Under the pieces are notes generated by a model. That model saw only the letters and a program-made list of their open reading frames with translations, was not told where the DNA came from and did no database searches. From assembly GCA_037447655.1 (NCBI GenBank), contig JBBHKE010003456.1, positions 1 through 64,000 on the forward strand: a stretch of 64,000 nt of DNA. Direction: 5' to 3'. The stretch is from Zygnema cylindricum (taxonomy: Eukaryota; Streptophyta; Zygnematophyceae; Zygnematales; Zygnemataceae). Numbering within the stretch: position 1 is the stretch's first letter; the number at the start of each line of letters is the position of its first letter. This document shows, in pieces, positions 20,751 through 31,714 of the stretch. A program made the position numbers and the translations under genes.

Positions 20751-23439
20751 GGTTATGGGCCTTTCATCAAGAATTCCTATTTTCTCGGGAGAAAAATACG
20801 CGTATTGGGCGGATATGGTGGAAACACACTTCGAAAATGTTAATCTTTTGGATATTTTGGATGGTTCACTAGCAGAATCAGATCCGTCATGGTCAAAGAA
20901 AAATTCGCAAGCTCGGTCAATTCTGAAGTTTTGTATTTCAGAAGAATTGGCCATGTCACGGATAAAAATGAAAAAGGCGCTCGATATCTGGAAATCTCTC
21001 AAGGATGATTTTGAAAAGGCTAATGTACAGGAAGAGTTATTTTTGGCTGGACGAGTTTGGGACTACAAATACACGAGTGGCACAATGGCTAAATATTGTA
21101 ACAAATTTCGAATACTAATAGATTCTCATGCTTGTGCAGGCGGATCTTTTCCTCAGTTTCAGCAGGCTGCTTTGCTAATGAGGGGTCTTCCTAATACTAT
21201 GAGAGCAGCGTCTGATAGGCTGAAACAAAAAGATAAAGCTAACTGGACACTACAGTTAGCTATTAATTTGATATTGGAAGAGGAGGCAGATTCTAAAATT
21301 CTTAATAGTGAAAAACACGTAGAGGCATTTAACACAGAATTTGACAAAAAAAGTCATGGATACAAATTTTGTCCTAAGCTTAAAAAGGCTAATGAAACAT
21401 GTCTATATAGGCCTGGTTGGCAGCAAAGCCAGTTTCATCAAGGCTTCACGCGATCGTCACAACGAGGAAATGCACTATTCTCGGCGTCTTCATCTCATCA
21501 TGACGAGCCTCTATCACTCTCTAACGAGGAGGATGATGATCTATTTGCAATGGCGGCAGCGATGGAGGGCGCTAAAGACAATGGATGGATCATGGACACG
21601 GGAGCATCGGCCCACATGTGTTGGAACAAGGCAGTTTTCAAAAATCTGAAATCAACACTAGAGAAAAATATCTACTATGCATGTGGAATGAGTGTGCAAA
21701 CGCGGGCTGTAGGCGATGTTTCCCTGCTAGTTGATGTAGAGGGCAAAGCTGTTGAGAGAACTCTTCATAATGTTCTTTATGTCTCGGATTTTAAGAAAAA
21801 TTTGTTCTCAACGTCTTTGGTAGAGAGTAAAGGGTTTGAGGTCAATCTGAAACACGGCAGGCAGGTTGTTAGCAAACATGGGAAAATTGGAGTTACGGGA
21901 ACTAGAGATGCCAGCAAAATGTATCGAATAGATATGCCCGATAATAAAGAAAATGATGTTTTGTATTCCGGTGCATTATCTTCAGATGAGCTGTGGCATA
22001 AAAGGTTAGGCCATGTGAATTATGATAGTAAGAAAAAGATGGTCACTGCTGGTAAAGTAGAAGGAATCACATTGTCAAACCAGTCACCTAAAACGTGTGA
22101 TGGATGTGCACTAGGAAAAATACACAGATTACCGTTTCCTCAGGAGTCTGAACACAGATCTACTAAACTCTTGCAACTCATTCATTCTGATGTTTTCGGC
22201 CCTGCAAAGGTACCATCTGCCGGGGGGATGAAATATATGGTTACGTTTACAGATGATTTTTCAAGGTTTACTAAGGTCTACTTCATGAAAGAAAAGAGTG
22301 AAGTCTTCACTCACTTTCAACACTACAAAGCGTGGGCGGAGAAATTACACGGTCGGCCAATTCTGGAGCTCAGATCGGATAATGGTGGAGAATATACGTC
22401 AAAAGAGTTTGAAAACTTCTTACTCAATGAAGGTATCAGTCACAAACTGACTGTCCCATACTCTCCGGAACAGAATGGGGTCTCAGAAAGACTTAATAGA
22501 ACTATCACAGAGAGCTCTAGGTCCATGCTTGCGGATAAAAACGTAGATCCGAAATTCTGGGCTGAAGCGTTAAATTGTGCAGTTTATATCAAAAATAGGA
22601 TAGGATCAAGATCGGTAGACACCACTCCTTATGAGATCTGGACGGGCAGAAAACCGGATGTCAGCCACTTCAAGGTCTTTGGAAGTAAATGTTTTATTTT
22701 GGATACGTCTAATGATAGATGGAAAATGGAACCTAAGGGATTGCCGGGGATTTTGTTAGGATATGATGATCACTCTAAAGGTTATAGAGTCTTTGTTTTT
22801 GAAAGACAGAAAATCATTGTCGCAAGGAATATCGTTGTGAAAGATGAACTAGACTCGATAGACTTATTTAAAATGACAGAGCAGCAGAAGCAGCAAAAAG
22901 TACAAGAATATGTCATTTTAGATAGCATCCATAATATTGTCCAACAGATACAAAATTCACCAGTGGTTCCACCAGAGTCGGACAATAATTGGGTTCCGCA
23001 ACAAGTTCGTTTCGAAGCGCAACAGCAGCAGTCAGTGCCTACGGATCGCAACCAGCGCAACAAGCGCAACGCACGGGATCCAACAATTTCAGCCTCAGAA
23101 TTTCCGGGGGGAAAAAGATCCAGTAGCCGCCTGCAAGCAAGTTCTCACTTTGCGTACTCGGCAGCCTCAGGGGAGCCTCTGACCATCCGGGAAGCCTTCT
23201 CCTCACCGGAGCGGAATCACTGGATCGAGGCGGCAAACGACGAAATGAAGTCGATCATGGAGGCTCAGACATGGGAGCTTGTGGACCTTCCTCCGGATCG
23301 AAAAGCGATTGGCAGCAAATGGGTATTCAAGGTGAAGTTAAATCCGATAATACCATCGAACGATACAAGGCTAGACTTGTGGCAAAGGGTTATAACCAAA
23401 AGGAAGGAATTGACTTTGAAGAAACCTTTTCTCCTGTAA
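20692..23439 (+). CDS. gag-pol: Copia-2 body 1 gag-protease-integrase-RT start, open until a 1-nt deletion
   Basis: The ATG at 20692 lies in LTR 1. Order: gag core (YAYWADMVETHFENVN...), protease DTGASAHMC (DTGA 21594-21605), integrase zinc module LWHKRLGHVNYD and CDGCALGKIHRLPF, core IHSDVFGP, RSDNGGEYTSKEF, PEQNGVSERLNRT (intact D,D,E), then the RT entry WIEAANDEMKSIMEAQTWEL and SKWVFKVKLNP. A one-base deletion near 23343 relative to body 2 moves RT to another frame, and this frame ends at 23439. No CCHC zinc knuckle is visible in gag. Long, clean frame: a young element. Confidence 0.92.
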   Translation: MSTSTTTADDPLAPVVVEQQVMGLSSRIPIFSGEKYAYWADMVETHFENVNLLDILDGSLAESDPSWSKKNSQARSILKFCISEELAMSRIKMKKALDIWKSLKDDFEKANVQEELFLAGRVWDYKYTSGTMAKYCNKFRILIDSHACAGGSFPQFQQAALLMRGLPNTMRAASDRLKQKDKANWTLQLAINLILEEEADSKILNSEKHVEAFNTEFDKKSHGYKFCPKLKKANETCLYRPGWQQSQFHQGFTRSSQRGNALFSASSSHHDEPLSLSNEEDDDLFAMAAAMEGAKDNGWIMDTGASAHMCWNKAVFKNLKSTLEKNIYYACGMSVQTRAVGDVSLLVDVEGKAVERTLHNVLYVSDFKKNLFSTSLVESKGFEVNLKHGRQVVSKHGKIGVTGTRDASKMYRIDMPDNKENDVLYSGALSSDELWHKRLGHVNYDSKKKMVTAGKVEGITLSNQSPKTCDGCALGKIHRLPFPQESEHRSTKLLQLIHSDVFGPAKVPSAGGMKYMVTFTDDFSRFTKVYFMKEKSEVFTHFQHYKAWAEKLHGRPILELRSDNGGEYTSKEFENFLLNEGISHKLTVPYSPEQNGVSERLNRTITESSRSMLADKNVDPKFWAEALNCAVYIKNRIGSRSVDTTPYEIWTGRKPDVSHFKVFGSKCFILDTSNDRWKMEPKGLPGILLGYDDHSKGYRVFVFERQKIIVARNIVVKDELDSIDLFKMTEQQKQQKVQEYVILDSIHNIVQQIQNSPVVPPESDNNWVPQQVRFEAQQQQSVPTDRNQRNKRNARDPTISASEFPGGKRSSSRLQASSHFAYSAASGEPLTIREAFSSPERNHWIEAANDEMKSIMEAQTWELVDLPPDRKAIGSKWVFKVKLNPIIPSNDTRLDLWQRVITKRKELTLKKPFLL
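20751..20762 (+). other. Copia-2 primer-binding site, body 1
   Basis: GGTTATGGGCCT directly after LTR 1; it pairs with the initiator tRNA-Met anticodon arm except at the last base. Translated as part of gag (QVMGLSS). The body 2 copy is at 25901-25912. Confidence 0.8.
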
Positions 23440-24750
23440 TAAGATTTCCAAGAGTTAGGATTTTGCTATCTCTAGCTGCTATAGAAGATATGGAAATCCA
23501 TCAAATGGATGTAAAGACGGCCTTTTTGCATGGAGAACTAGAGGAGACCATTTACATGCAGCAGCGTGAAATGTATGCAGAACCACGAAAAGAGCACTTA
23601 GTATGTAAACTGCTAAAATCGTTGTACGGCCTAAAACAGGCCCCGAGGCAATGGAATCTAAAACTTGATGAATTCTTAACTGGTCTAGGCTTTAAAAGGA
23701 TAAGCTCTGATCGCTCTGTCTATGTTCTACAGGGTGAGGATGGAATAGTATATATAGCTGTATACGTAGATGATCTACTATTAGTCAGCAAATCAATAGC
23801 TGGAATTAACAAAATTAAAACTGCTTTGAAATCACGGTTTGAGATGAAAGACCTCGGTGAGGCAAAAAATATCTTGGGTATTCAGGTAGAGAGGGACAGG
23901 AAAAACAGATTGATACAATTGACTCAAAAGAAGGCTATTGGAAACTTGTTAGATGAATATGGAATGCGGGGGGCAAAAGGATGTGTAACACCAATGGAGT
24001 TTCGGCATAAGTTAGAGGGGGAAGAAACAGAACCGGGTGTAATTGTCAGTGAAATTTTTGGGTCAGGGGAGGATGATCCTATGACACAGATACCTTACAG
24101 ACAGATAGTGGGAAGTTTAATATACTTCATGAATTGTACCCGTCCTGACATTGCTGCAGCAGTCGGGGTACTGAGCAGAAGTCTAGAGAATCCGAAAAAA
24201 ATCTGACCGTGATGCAGCAAGAAGAGTTTTAAGATACTTGGCAGGAACCAAAGACCTCAAACTCACACTAGGCGGAGGAGAAGTGAAGCTACAAACATGG
24301 AGTGATGCAAGTTATGGCGATATGCCGAGTCGAAAATCCACCACGGGATTCGTTCTTCAAATTGGGAATGGGACTTGCTGTTGGAGCAGCAAACTTCAAA
24401 AAGTCACCGCACAATCGACGATGGAATCAGAATATATGGCAGCTAGCTCGGCCCTCAAAGAACTCCTATGGGTGAAATCCATGTTACAAGAGTTGGGATA
24501 CATGCAGGTTGGCCCACAAGTGATCTGGTGTGATAACGAGGCTGCCATTGCCATTGCTTCTAACCCAAGTCACCATTTCAAAAGCAAGCACATGGATGTA
24601 AGATTACACTTTGTAAGAGAAAAAGTGTTCTCTAGAGTGATTAAATTATGCTATTTGCCAAATGCAAAAATGGTTGTTGATATGCTCACTAAAGCTCTTC
24701 CGGCTCCTAAACTGAAGTACTGTAGGGACGCAGTGGGATTAAGTGAGTAG
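23343..24750 (+). pseudogene. pol: Copia-2 body 1 RT and RNase H, out of frame with gag
   Basis: RT continues from ~23343 to 24206 (ERYKARLVAKGYNQKEG; YVDD at 23763-23774). A +1 change in an A run near 24196 shifts the frame; RNase H resumes 24206-24750 (SDASYGD, WCDNEAAIAIA, KSKHMDVRLHFV). Two single-base lesions inactivate an otherwise intact pol. Confidence 0.9.
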
Positions 24751-24805
24751 CTCAGTTGCTGCTCTAATCCAATGACAGGGATATATTGGGACTACGTGAC
24801 TTGCT

Positions 24806-24979
24806 AAAATTGCTATGTTGCTATGTTGCGATGCTGCGCTAGTTCCAAATCGCAGCTGCTCTGAAAATTGCTACGTTGTTATGCTGCGATGCTGCGCTAG
24901 TTCGAAATCGCAGCTGCTCTGAAAATTGCTACGTTGCTATGCTGCGATGCTGCGCTAGTTCGAAATCGCAGCTGCTCTG
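24806..24979 (+). repeat. 58-bp x3 minisatellite in Copia-2 body 1 3' UTR
   Basis: Three copies of a 58-bp unit starting AAAATTGCTAYGTTG and containing GCGATGCTGCGC and CGCAGCTGCTCTG. Each unit echoes the CAGCTG palindromes of the LTR. Confidence 0.9.
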
Positions 24980-25007
24980 ACATAGTGAGTCTAAAGCTTT
25001 AGGGGAG

Positions 25008-25900
25008 TGTTGTTTTTGAAAAGCTTTAAGTCTCAGCAAATTTATAGGACGGCGGAAAAATAGATCTATATTGACACGCGTCATCACTTGAATCACAGTA
25101 CAGGTTTTTGGCACCGACAACGCAGCTGCGACGCAGATAGAACAAGCGCAGCTGCGGTTATTTTTGATATGATCTGTACCGACAACCGCAGCCTGCGACG
25201 CAACGGGTCAAACGCAACTGCGGATATTTTGGTACATAACAACGCAGTTGCTACGCAGCAAGACAAATGCAGCTGCGGCAAACTTTTGTATGTGATAACG
25301 TAGCTGCTACGAAGCTGCGGATATGTTTGAATATAATCAGGAATTGAACTGCGCTACTGCGATTGATTTGAATCAAGTCAACGGACGAGATTCACTAAGC
25401 CAGGCGACAAGTATTTGATTAAATAACCTGTATAGGATTCTTAGTCATATTGAGTGTGCAAAGATAGATTAGTGATTAGGTGCACCTGACCTTAGTGGCA
25501 GTTTAGTTCTTTTGGACGTATCTTGTAGGACCACTTGTATCAGCGGCACAGCACTATGTAGAAGTACAACTAAGTGAAGAGTATAAGACTTGGGACGTAG
25601 AACATTTTATGTATCCAGACTTCCAGACTGTGTAATCTGCAAACTGTTTTTGGGAAACTTCTGAGTTGCATATCTTGATGTATGTTGGATCAATTGAGCT
25701 GAAACTTTGGGAGTTGTCAGTCTTTGTGATATTCTATACTGCTTTATAGTTTGAAGTAGTTTGGTTCATTGTATCAGATTTGTTGAGCTGTAGAAAACAG
25801 CTGTTTAATAGGATTCTTGATAAGCTTCTGTGAGTGGGATTATGTCTACTTCCACTACTACTGCTGATGCTCCACCTGCTCCGGTGGTTGTAGAACAACA
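25008..25900 (+). repeat. Copia-2 LTR 2 (shared)
   Basis: Acts as 3' LTR of body 1 and 5' LTR of body 2. Same TG...CA ends and length as LTRs 1 and 3. Gag ATG of body 2 at 25842. Confidence 0.95.
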
Positions 25901-28067
25901 GGTTATGGGCCTTTCATCAAGAATTCCTATTTTCTCGGGAGAAAAATACGCGTATTGGGCAGATATGGTGGAAACACACTTCGAAAATGTTAATCTTTTG
26001 GATATTTTGGATGGTTCACTAGCAGAATCAGATCCGTCATGGTCAAAGAAAAATTCGCAAGCTCGGTCAATTCTGAAGTTTTGTATTTCAGAAGAATTGG
26101 CCATGTCACGGATAAAAATGAAAAAGGCGCTCGATATCTGGAAATCTCTCAAGGATGATTTTGAAAAGGCTAATGTACAAGAAGAGTTATTTTTGGCTGG
26201 ACGAGTTTAGGACTACAAATACACGAGTGGCACAATGGCTAAATATTGTAACAAATTTCGAATACTAATAGATTCTCATGCTTGTGCAGGCGGATCTTTT
26301 CCTCAGTTTCAGCAGGCTGCTTTGCTAATGAGGGGTCTTCCTAATACTATGAGAGCAGCGTCTGATAGGCTGAAACAAAAAGATAAAGCTAACTGGACAC
26401 TACAGTTAGCTATTAATTTGATATTGGAAGAGGAGGCAGATTCTAAAATTCTTAATAGTGAAAAACACGTAGAGGCATTTAACACAGAATTTGACAAAAA
26501 AGGTCATGGATACAAATTTTGTCCTAAGCTTAAAAAAGCTAATGAAACATGTCTATATAGGCCTGGTTGGCAGCAAAGCCAGTTTCATCAAGGCTTCACG
26601 CGATCGTCACAACGAGGAAATGCACTATTCTCGGCGTCTTCATCTCATCATGACGAGCCTCTATCACTCTCTAACGAGGAGGATGATGATCTATTTGCAA
26701 TGGCGGCAGCGATGGAGGGCGCTAAAGACAATGGATGGATCATGGACACGGGAGCATCGGCCCACATGTGTTGGAACAAGGCAGTTTTCAAAAATCTGAA
26801 ATCAACACCAGAGAAAAATATCTACTATGCATGTGGAATGAGTGTGCAAACGCGGGCTGTAGGCAATGTTTCCCTGCTAGTTGATGTAGAGGGCAAAGCT
26901 GTTGAGAGAACTCTTCATAATGTTCTTTATGTCCCAGATTTTAAGAAAAATTTGTTCTCAACGTCTTTGGTAGAGAGTAAAGGGTTTGAGGTCAATCTGA
27001 AACACGGCAGGCAGGTTGTTAGCAAACATGGGAAAATTGCAGTTACGGGAACTAGAGATGCCAGCAAAATGTATCGAATGGATATGCCCGATAATAAAGA
27101 AAATGATGTTTTGTATTCCGGTGCATTATCTTCAGATGGGCTGTGGCATAAAAGGTTAGGCCATGTGAATTATGATAGTATGAAAAAGATGGTCACTGTT
27201 GGTAAAGTAGAAGGAATCACATTGTCAAACCAGTCACCTAAAACGTGTGATGGATGTGCACTAGGAAAAATACACAGATTACCGTTTCCTCAGGAGTCTG
27301 AACACTGATCTACTAAACTCTTGCAACTCATTCATTCTGATGTTTTCGGCCCTGCAAAGGTACCATCTGCCGGGGGGATGAAATATATGGTTACGGATGA
27401 TTTTTCAAGGTTTACTAAGGTCTACTTCATGAAAGAAAAGAGTGAAGTCTTCACTCACTTTCAACACTACAAAGCGTGGGCGGAGAAATTACACGGTCGG
27501 CCAATTCTGGAGCTCAGATCGGATAATGGTGGAGAATATACGTCAAAAGAGTTTGAAAACTTCTTACTCAATGAAGGTATCAGTCACAAACTGACTGTCC
27601 CATACTCTCCGGAACAGAATGGGGTCTCAGAAAGACTTAATAGAACTATCACAGAGAGCTCTAGGTCCATGCTTGCGGATAAAAACGTAGATCCGAAATT
27701 CTGGGCTGAAGCGTTAAATTGTGCAGTTTATATCAAAAATAGGATAGGATCAAGATCGGTAGACACCACTCCTTATGAGACCTGGACGGGCAGAAAACCG
27801 GATGTCAGCCACTTTAAGGTCTTTGGAAGTAAATGTTTTATTTTGGATACGTCTAATGATAGATGGAAAATGGAACCTAAGGGATTGCCGGGGATTTTGT
27901 TAGGATATGATGATCACTCTAAAGGTTATAGAGTCTTTGTTTTTGAAAGACAGAAAATCATTGTCGCAAGGAATATCGTTGTGAAAGATGAACTAGACTC
28001 GATAGACTTATTTAAAATGACAGAGCAGCAGAAGCAGCAAAAAATACAAGAATATATGTCATTTTAG
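25842..28067 (+). pseudogene. gag-pol: Copia-2 body 2 gag-protease-integrase, two stops
   Basis: Nearly identical to body 1 but broken by TAG at 26208-26210 (TGG in body 1) and TGA at 27306-27308 (AGA in body 1). An in-frame 6-bp deletion near 27395 removes two residues just before the second integrase conserved block. A 2-bp insertion near 28053 ends the frame at 28067. Protease DTGA and the integrase D,D,E blocks are otherwise preserved. Confidence 0.9.
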
Positions 28068-28108
28068 ATAGCATCCATAATATTGTCCAACAGATACAAA
28101 ATTCACCA

Positions 28109-29896
28109 GTGGTTCCACCAGAGTCGGACAATAATTGGGTTCCGCAACAAGTTCGTTTCGAAGCGCAACAGCAGCAGTCAGTGCCTACGGATCGCAACCA
28201 GCGCAACAAGCGCAACGCACGGGATCCAACAATTTCAGCCTCAGAATTTCTGGGGGGAAAAAGATCCAGTAGCCGCCTGCAAGCAAGTTCTCACTTTGCG
28301 TACTCGGCAGCCTCAGGGGAGCCTCTGACCATCCGGGAAGCCATCTCCTCACCGGAGCGGAATCACTGGATCGAGGCGGCAAACGACGAAATGAAGTCGA
28401 TTATGGAGGCTCAGACATGGGAGCTTGTGGACCTTCCTCCCGATCGAAAAGCGATTGGCAGCAAATGGGTGTTCAAGGTGAAGTTAAATCCAGATAATAC
28501 CATTGAACGATACAAGGCTAGACTTGTGGCAAAGGGTTATAACCAAAAGGAAGGAATTGACTTTGAAGAAACCTTTTCTCCTGTTGTAAGATTTCCAACA
28601 GTTAGGATTTTGCTATCTCTAGATGCTATAGAAGATATGGAAATCCATCAAATGGATGTAAAGACGGCCTTTTTGCATGGAGAACTAGAGGAGACCATTT
28701 ACATGCAGCAGCGTGAAATGTATGCAGAACCACGAAAAGAGCACTTAGTATGTAAACTGCTAAAATCGTTGTACGGCCTAAAACAGGCCCCGAGGCAATG
28801 GAATCTAAAACTTGATGAATTCTTAACTGGTTTAGGCTTTAAAAGGATAAGCTCTGATCACTCTGTCTATGTTCTACAGGGTGAGGATGGAATAGTATAT
28901 ATAGCTGTATACGTAGATGATCTACTATTAGTCAGCAAATCAATAGCTGGAATTAACAAAATTAAAACTGCTTTGAAATCACGGTTTGAGATGAAAGACC
29001 TCGGTGAGGCAAAAAATATCTTGGGTATTCAGGTAGAGAGGGACAGGAAAAACAGATTGATACAATTGACTCAAAAGAAGGCTATTGGAAACTTGTTAGG
29101 TGAATATGGAATGCGGGGGGCAAAAGGATGTGTAACACCAATGGAGTTTCGGCATAAGTTAGAGGGGGAAGAAACAGAACCGGGTGTAATTGTCAGTGAA
29201 ATTTTTGGGTCAGGGGAGGATGATCCTATGACACAGATACCTTACAGACAGATAGTGGGAAGTTTAATATACTTCATGAATTGTACCCGTCCTGACATTG
29301 CTGCAGCAGTCGGGGTACTGAGCAAAAGTCTAGAGAATCCGAAGAAATCTGACCGTGATGCAGCAAGAAGAGTTTTAAGATACTTGGCAGGAACCAAAGA
29401 CCTCAAACTCACACTAGGCGGAGGAGAAGTGAAGCTACAAACATGGAGTGATGCAAGTTATGGCGATATGCCGAGTCGAAAATCCACCACGGGATTCGTT
29501 CTTCAAATTGGGAACGGGACTTGCTGTTGGAGCAGCAAACTTCAAAAAGTCACGGCACAATCCACGATGGAATCAGAATATATGGCAGCAAGCTCGGCCC
29601 TCAAAAAACTCCTATGGGTGAAATCCATGTTACAAGAGTTGGGATACATGCAGGTTGGCCCACAAGTGATCTGGTGTGATAACCAGGCTGCCATTGCCAT
29701 TGCTTCTAACCCAAGTCACTATTTCAAAAGCAAGCACATGGATGTAAGATTACACTTTGTAAGAGAAAAAGTGGTCTCTAGAGTGATTAAATTATGTTAT
29801 TTGCCAGATGCAAAAATGGTTGCTGATATGCTCACTAAAGCTCTTCCGGCTCCTAAACTGAAGTACTGTAGGGACGCAGTGGGATTAAGTGAGTAG
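28109..29896 (+). CDS. pol: Copia-2 body 2 RT-RNase H, intact open frame
   Basis: Open for 595 codons: RT entry (NHWIEAANDEMKSIMEAQTW), FSPVVRFPTVRILLSL, YVDDLLLVSKS, then RNase H (SDASYGDMPSRKSTTGFVL, WCDNQAAIAIA) ending VGLSE and TAG at 29894-29896. No own start is needed because it is the polyprotein's C-terminal part. It lies in a different frame from the upstream integrase because of the 2-bp insertion. Confidence 0.92.
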   Translation: MVPPESDNNWVPQQVRFEAQQQQSVPTDRNQRNKRNARDPTISASEFLGGKRSSSRLQASSHFAYSAASGEPLTIREAISSPERNHWIEAANDEMKSIMEAQTWELVDLPPDRKAIGSKWVFKVKLNPDNTIERYKARLVAKGYNQKEGIDFEETFSPVVRFPTVRILLSLDAIEDMEIHQMDVKTAFLHGELEETIYMQQREMYAEPRKEHLVCKLLKSLYGLKQAPRQWNLKLDEFLTGLGFKRISSDHSVYVLQGEDGIVYIAVYVDDLLLVSKSIAGINKIKTALKSRFEMKDLGEAKNILGIQVERDRKNRLIQLTQKKAIGNLLGEYGMRGAKGCVTPMEFRHKLEGEETEPGVIVSEIFGSGEDDPMTQIPYRQIVGSLIYFMNCTRPDIAAAVGVLSKSLENPKKSDRDAARRVLRYLAGTKDLKLTLGGGEVKLQTWSDASYGDMPSRKSTTGFVLQIGNGTCCWSSKLQKVTAQSTMESEYMAASSALKKLLWVKSMLQELGYMQVGPQVIWCDNQAAIAIASNPSHYFKSKHMDVRLHFVREKVVSRVIKLCYLPDAKMVADMLTKALPAPKLKYCRDAVGLSE

Positions 29897-29951
29897 CTCA
29901 GTTGCTGCTCTAATCCAATGACAGGGATATATTGGGACTACGTGACTTGCT

Positions 29952-30125
29952 AAAATTGCTATGTTGCTATGTTGCGATGCTGCGCTAGTTCCAAATCGCA
30001 GCTGCTCTGAAAATTGCTACGTTGTTATGCTGCGATGCTGCGCTAGTTCGAAATCGCAGCTGCTCTGAAAATTGCTACGTTGCTATGCTGCGATGCTGCG
30101 CTAGTTCGAAATCGCAGCTGCTCTT
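29952..30125 (+). repeat. 58-bp x3 minisatellite in Copia-2 body 2 3' UTR
   Basis: Same three-unit array as 24806-24979, with one changed base near its end. It was therefore already present in the parent element. Confidence 0.9.
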
Positions 30126-30153
30126 ACATAGTGAGTCTAAAGCTTTAGGGGAG

Positions 30154-31046
30154 TGTTGTTTTTGAAAAGCTTTAAGTCTGAACAAATTTATAGGACGGCG
30201 GAAAAATAGATCTATATTGACACGCGTCATCACTTGAATCACAGTACAGGTTTTTGGCACCGACAACGCAGCTGCGACGCAGATGGAACAAGCGCAGCTG
30301 CGGTTATTTTTGATATGATCTGTACCGACAACCGCAGCCTGCGACGCAACGGGTCAAACGCAACTGCGGATATTTTGGTACATAACAACGCAGTTGCTAC
30401 GCAGCAAGACAAACGCAGCTGCGGCAAACTTTTGTATGTGATAACGTAGCTGCTACGAAGCTGCGGATATGTTTGAATATAATCAGGAATTGAACTGCGC
30501 TACTGCGGTTGATTCGAATCAAGTCAACGGACGAGATTCACTAAGCCAGGTGACAAGTATTTGATTAAATAACCTGTATAGGATTCTTAGTCATATTGAG
30601 TGTGCAAAGATAGATTAGTGATTAGGTGCACTTGACCTTAGTGGCAGTTTAGTTCTTTTGGACGTATCTTGTAGGACCACTTGTATCAGCGGCACAGCAC
30701 TATGTAGAAGTACAACTAAGTGAAGAGTATAAGACTTGGGACGTAGAACATTTTATGTATCCAGACTTCCAGACTGTGTAATCTGCAGACTGTTTTTGGG
30801 AAACTTCTGAGTTGCATATCTTGATGTATGTTGGATCAATTGAGCTGAAACTTTGGGAGTTGTCAGTCTTTGTGATATTTTATGGTGCTTTGTAGTTTGA
30901 AGTAGTTTGGTTTATTGTATCAGATTTGGTGAGCTGTAGAAAACAGCTGTTTAATAGGATTCTTGATAAGCTTCTGTGAGTGGGATTATGTCTACTTCCA
31001 CTACTACTGCTGATGCTCCACCTGCTCCGGTGGTTGTAGAACAGCA
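30154..31046 (+). repeat. Copia-2 LTR 3
   Basis: 893 bp, ends AGAACAGCA, followed directly by the GACAC target duplication. The precise end defines the LTR boundaries of the other two. Confidence 0.95.
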
Positions 31047-31051
31047 GACAC

Positions 31052-31613
31052 GCCCATAGACCATCATCGACAAGGCGAGATCATCCACAGGCTGATAGAT
31101 TGGCGAAACATGCAATTCAAACCTTCAAGCTAGCATTACACCAACATTGTTTGGAGAAACATATTATAATTTGGAACGAGTCCCTCGGTTACATTACCAT
31201 GGGATATCGAATGTATGAACAAGCGAGCCTTGCTAATTTCAGTCCATAATATGTCTTATTCGGGCCTTAACCCTTGTTGTGTACGAATATCAAAAAAGCT
31301 GCAAGCTTCGTGCTTCCCTTACTGTCAGACGAGGTTTTTTTGGAAAAACTTACTAACAGGACGCTGTCTTTTGCCCGAGAGATGCCCATGGCTTTTGAAA
31401 ACTTGCAGATTGCCCAACACCAAGATACTTTGGGCTTTGCCACTACACGCAGTGGCAGCTATCAGCCTTAGCAAAAGCCTTACAAAGTGGGAGATTATGT
31501 CTACTTACGGCGACAATCGTTCGATACTTTGGACACAAATGTTTCACCTGATATTCTCCGAATTATTGAAGTTAAAACGAATGGCATGTTAGGACTTCAA
31601 GGAGCAAATACAT
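31052..31613 (+). pseudogene. pol: Gypsy A integrase C-terminal part after Copia-2
   Basis: Resumes where 19852 stopped. Decayed HPQADG.VER block with the third catalytic position, then TFKLALHQHCLEKHIIIW, GYRMYEQA, and the SH3-like tail (VGDYVYLRRQSFDT, GMLGLQGANT). Several frameshifts. A TGA after GANT is shared with copy B. Confidence 0.8.
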
Positions 31614-31714
31614 GAAACTTTCGTGAGCATTCGAAGAAACGTGCTTCATGTTATTTACCAGATCTCTCCCAGGACAAGGACCCTATACGTATGCCTATCA
31701 CTGAGGCAATAGAA

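Larger units (their letters stand above)
19858..31046 (+). mobile_element. Copia-2: tandem array LTR-body-LTR-body-LTR inserted in Gypsy A integrase
   Basis: Three 893-bp LTRs (19858-20750, 25008-25900, 30154-31046) share two bodies. The only target duplication (GACAC) flanks the whole array at 19853-19857 and 31047-31051. Bodies are very similar, each with different lesions. Gag starts inside the LTR and reads through the primer site GGTTATGGGCCT. A purine tract (TTTAGGGGAG) precedes LTRs 2 and 3. LTR-LTR recombination between copies, or integration of a tandem intermediate, fits better than two separate insertions. Confidence 0.93.

Noticed and set aside
24806-24979. Regular 58-bp repeats considered as a CRISPR-like array
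   Set aside because: Units are contiguous tandem copies without unique spacers, inside a eukaryotic retrotransposon 3' UTR.
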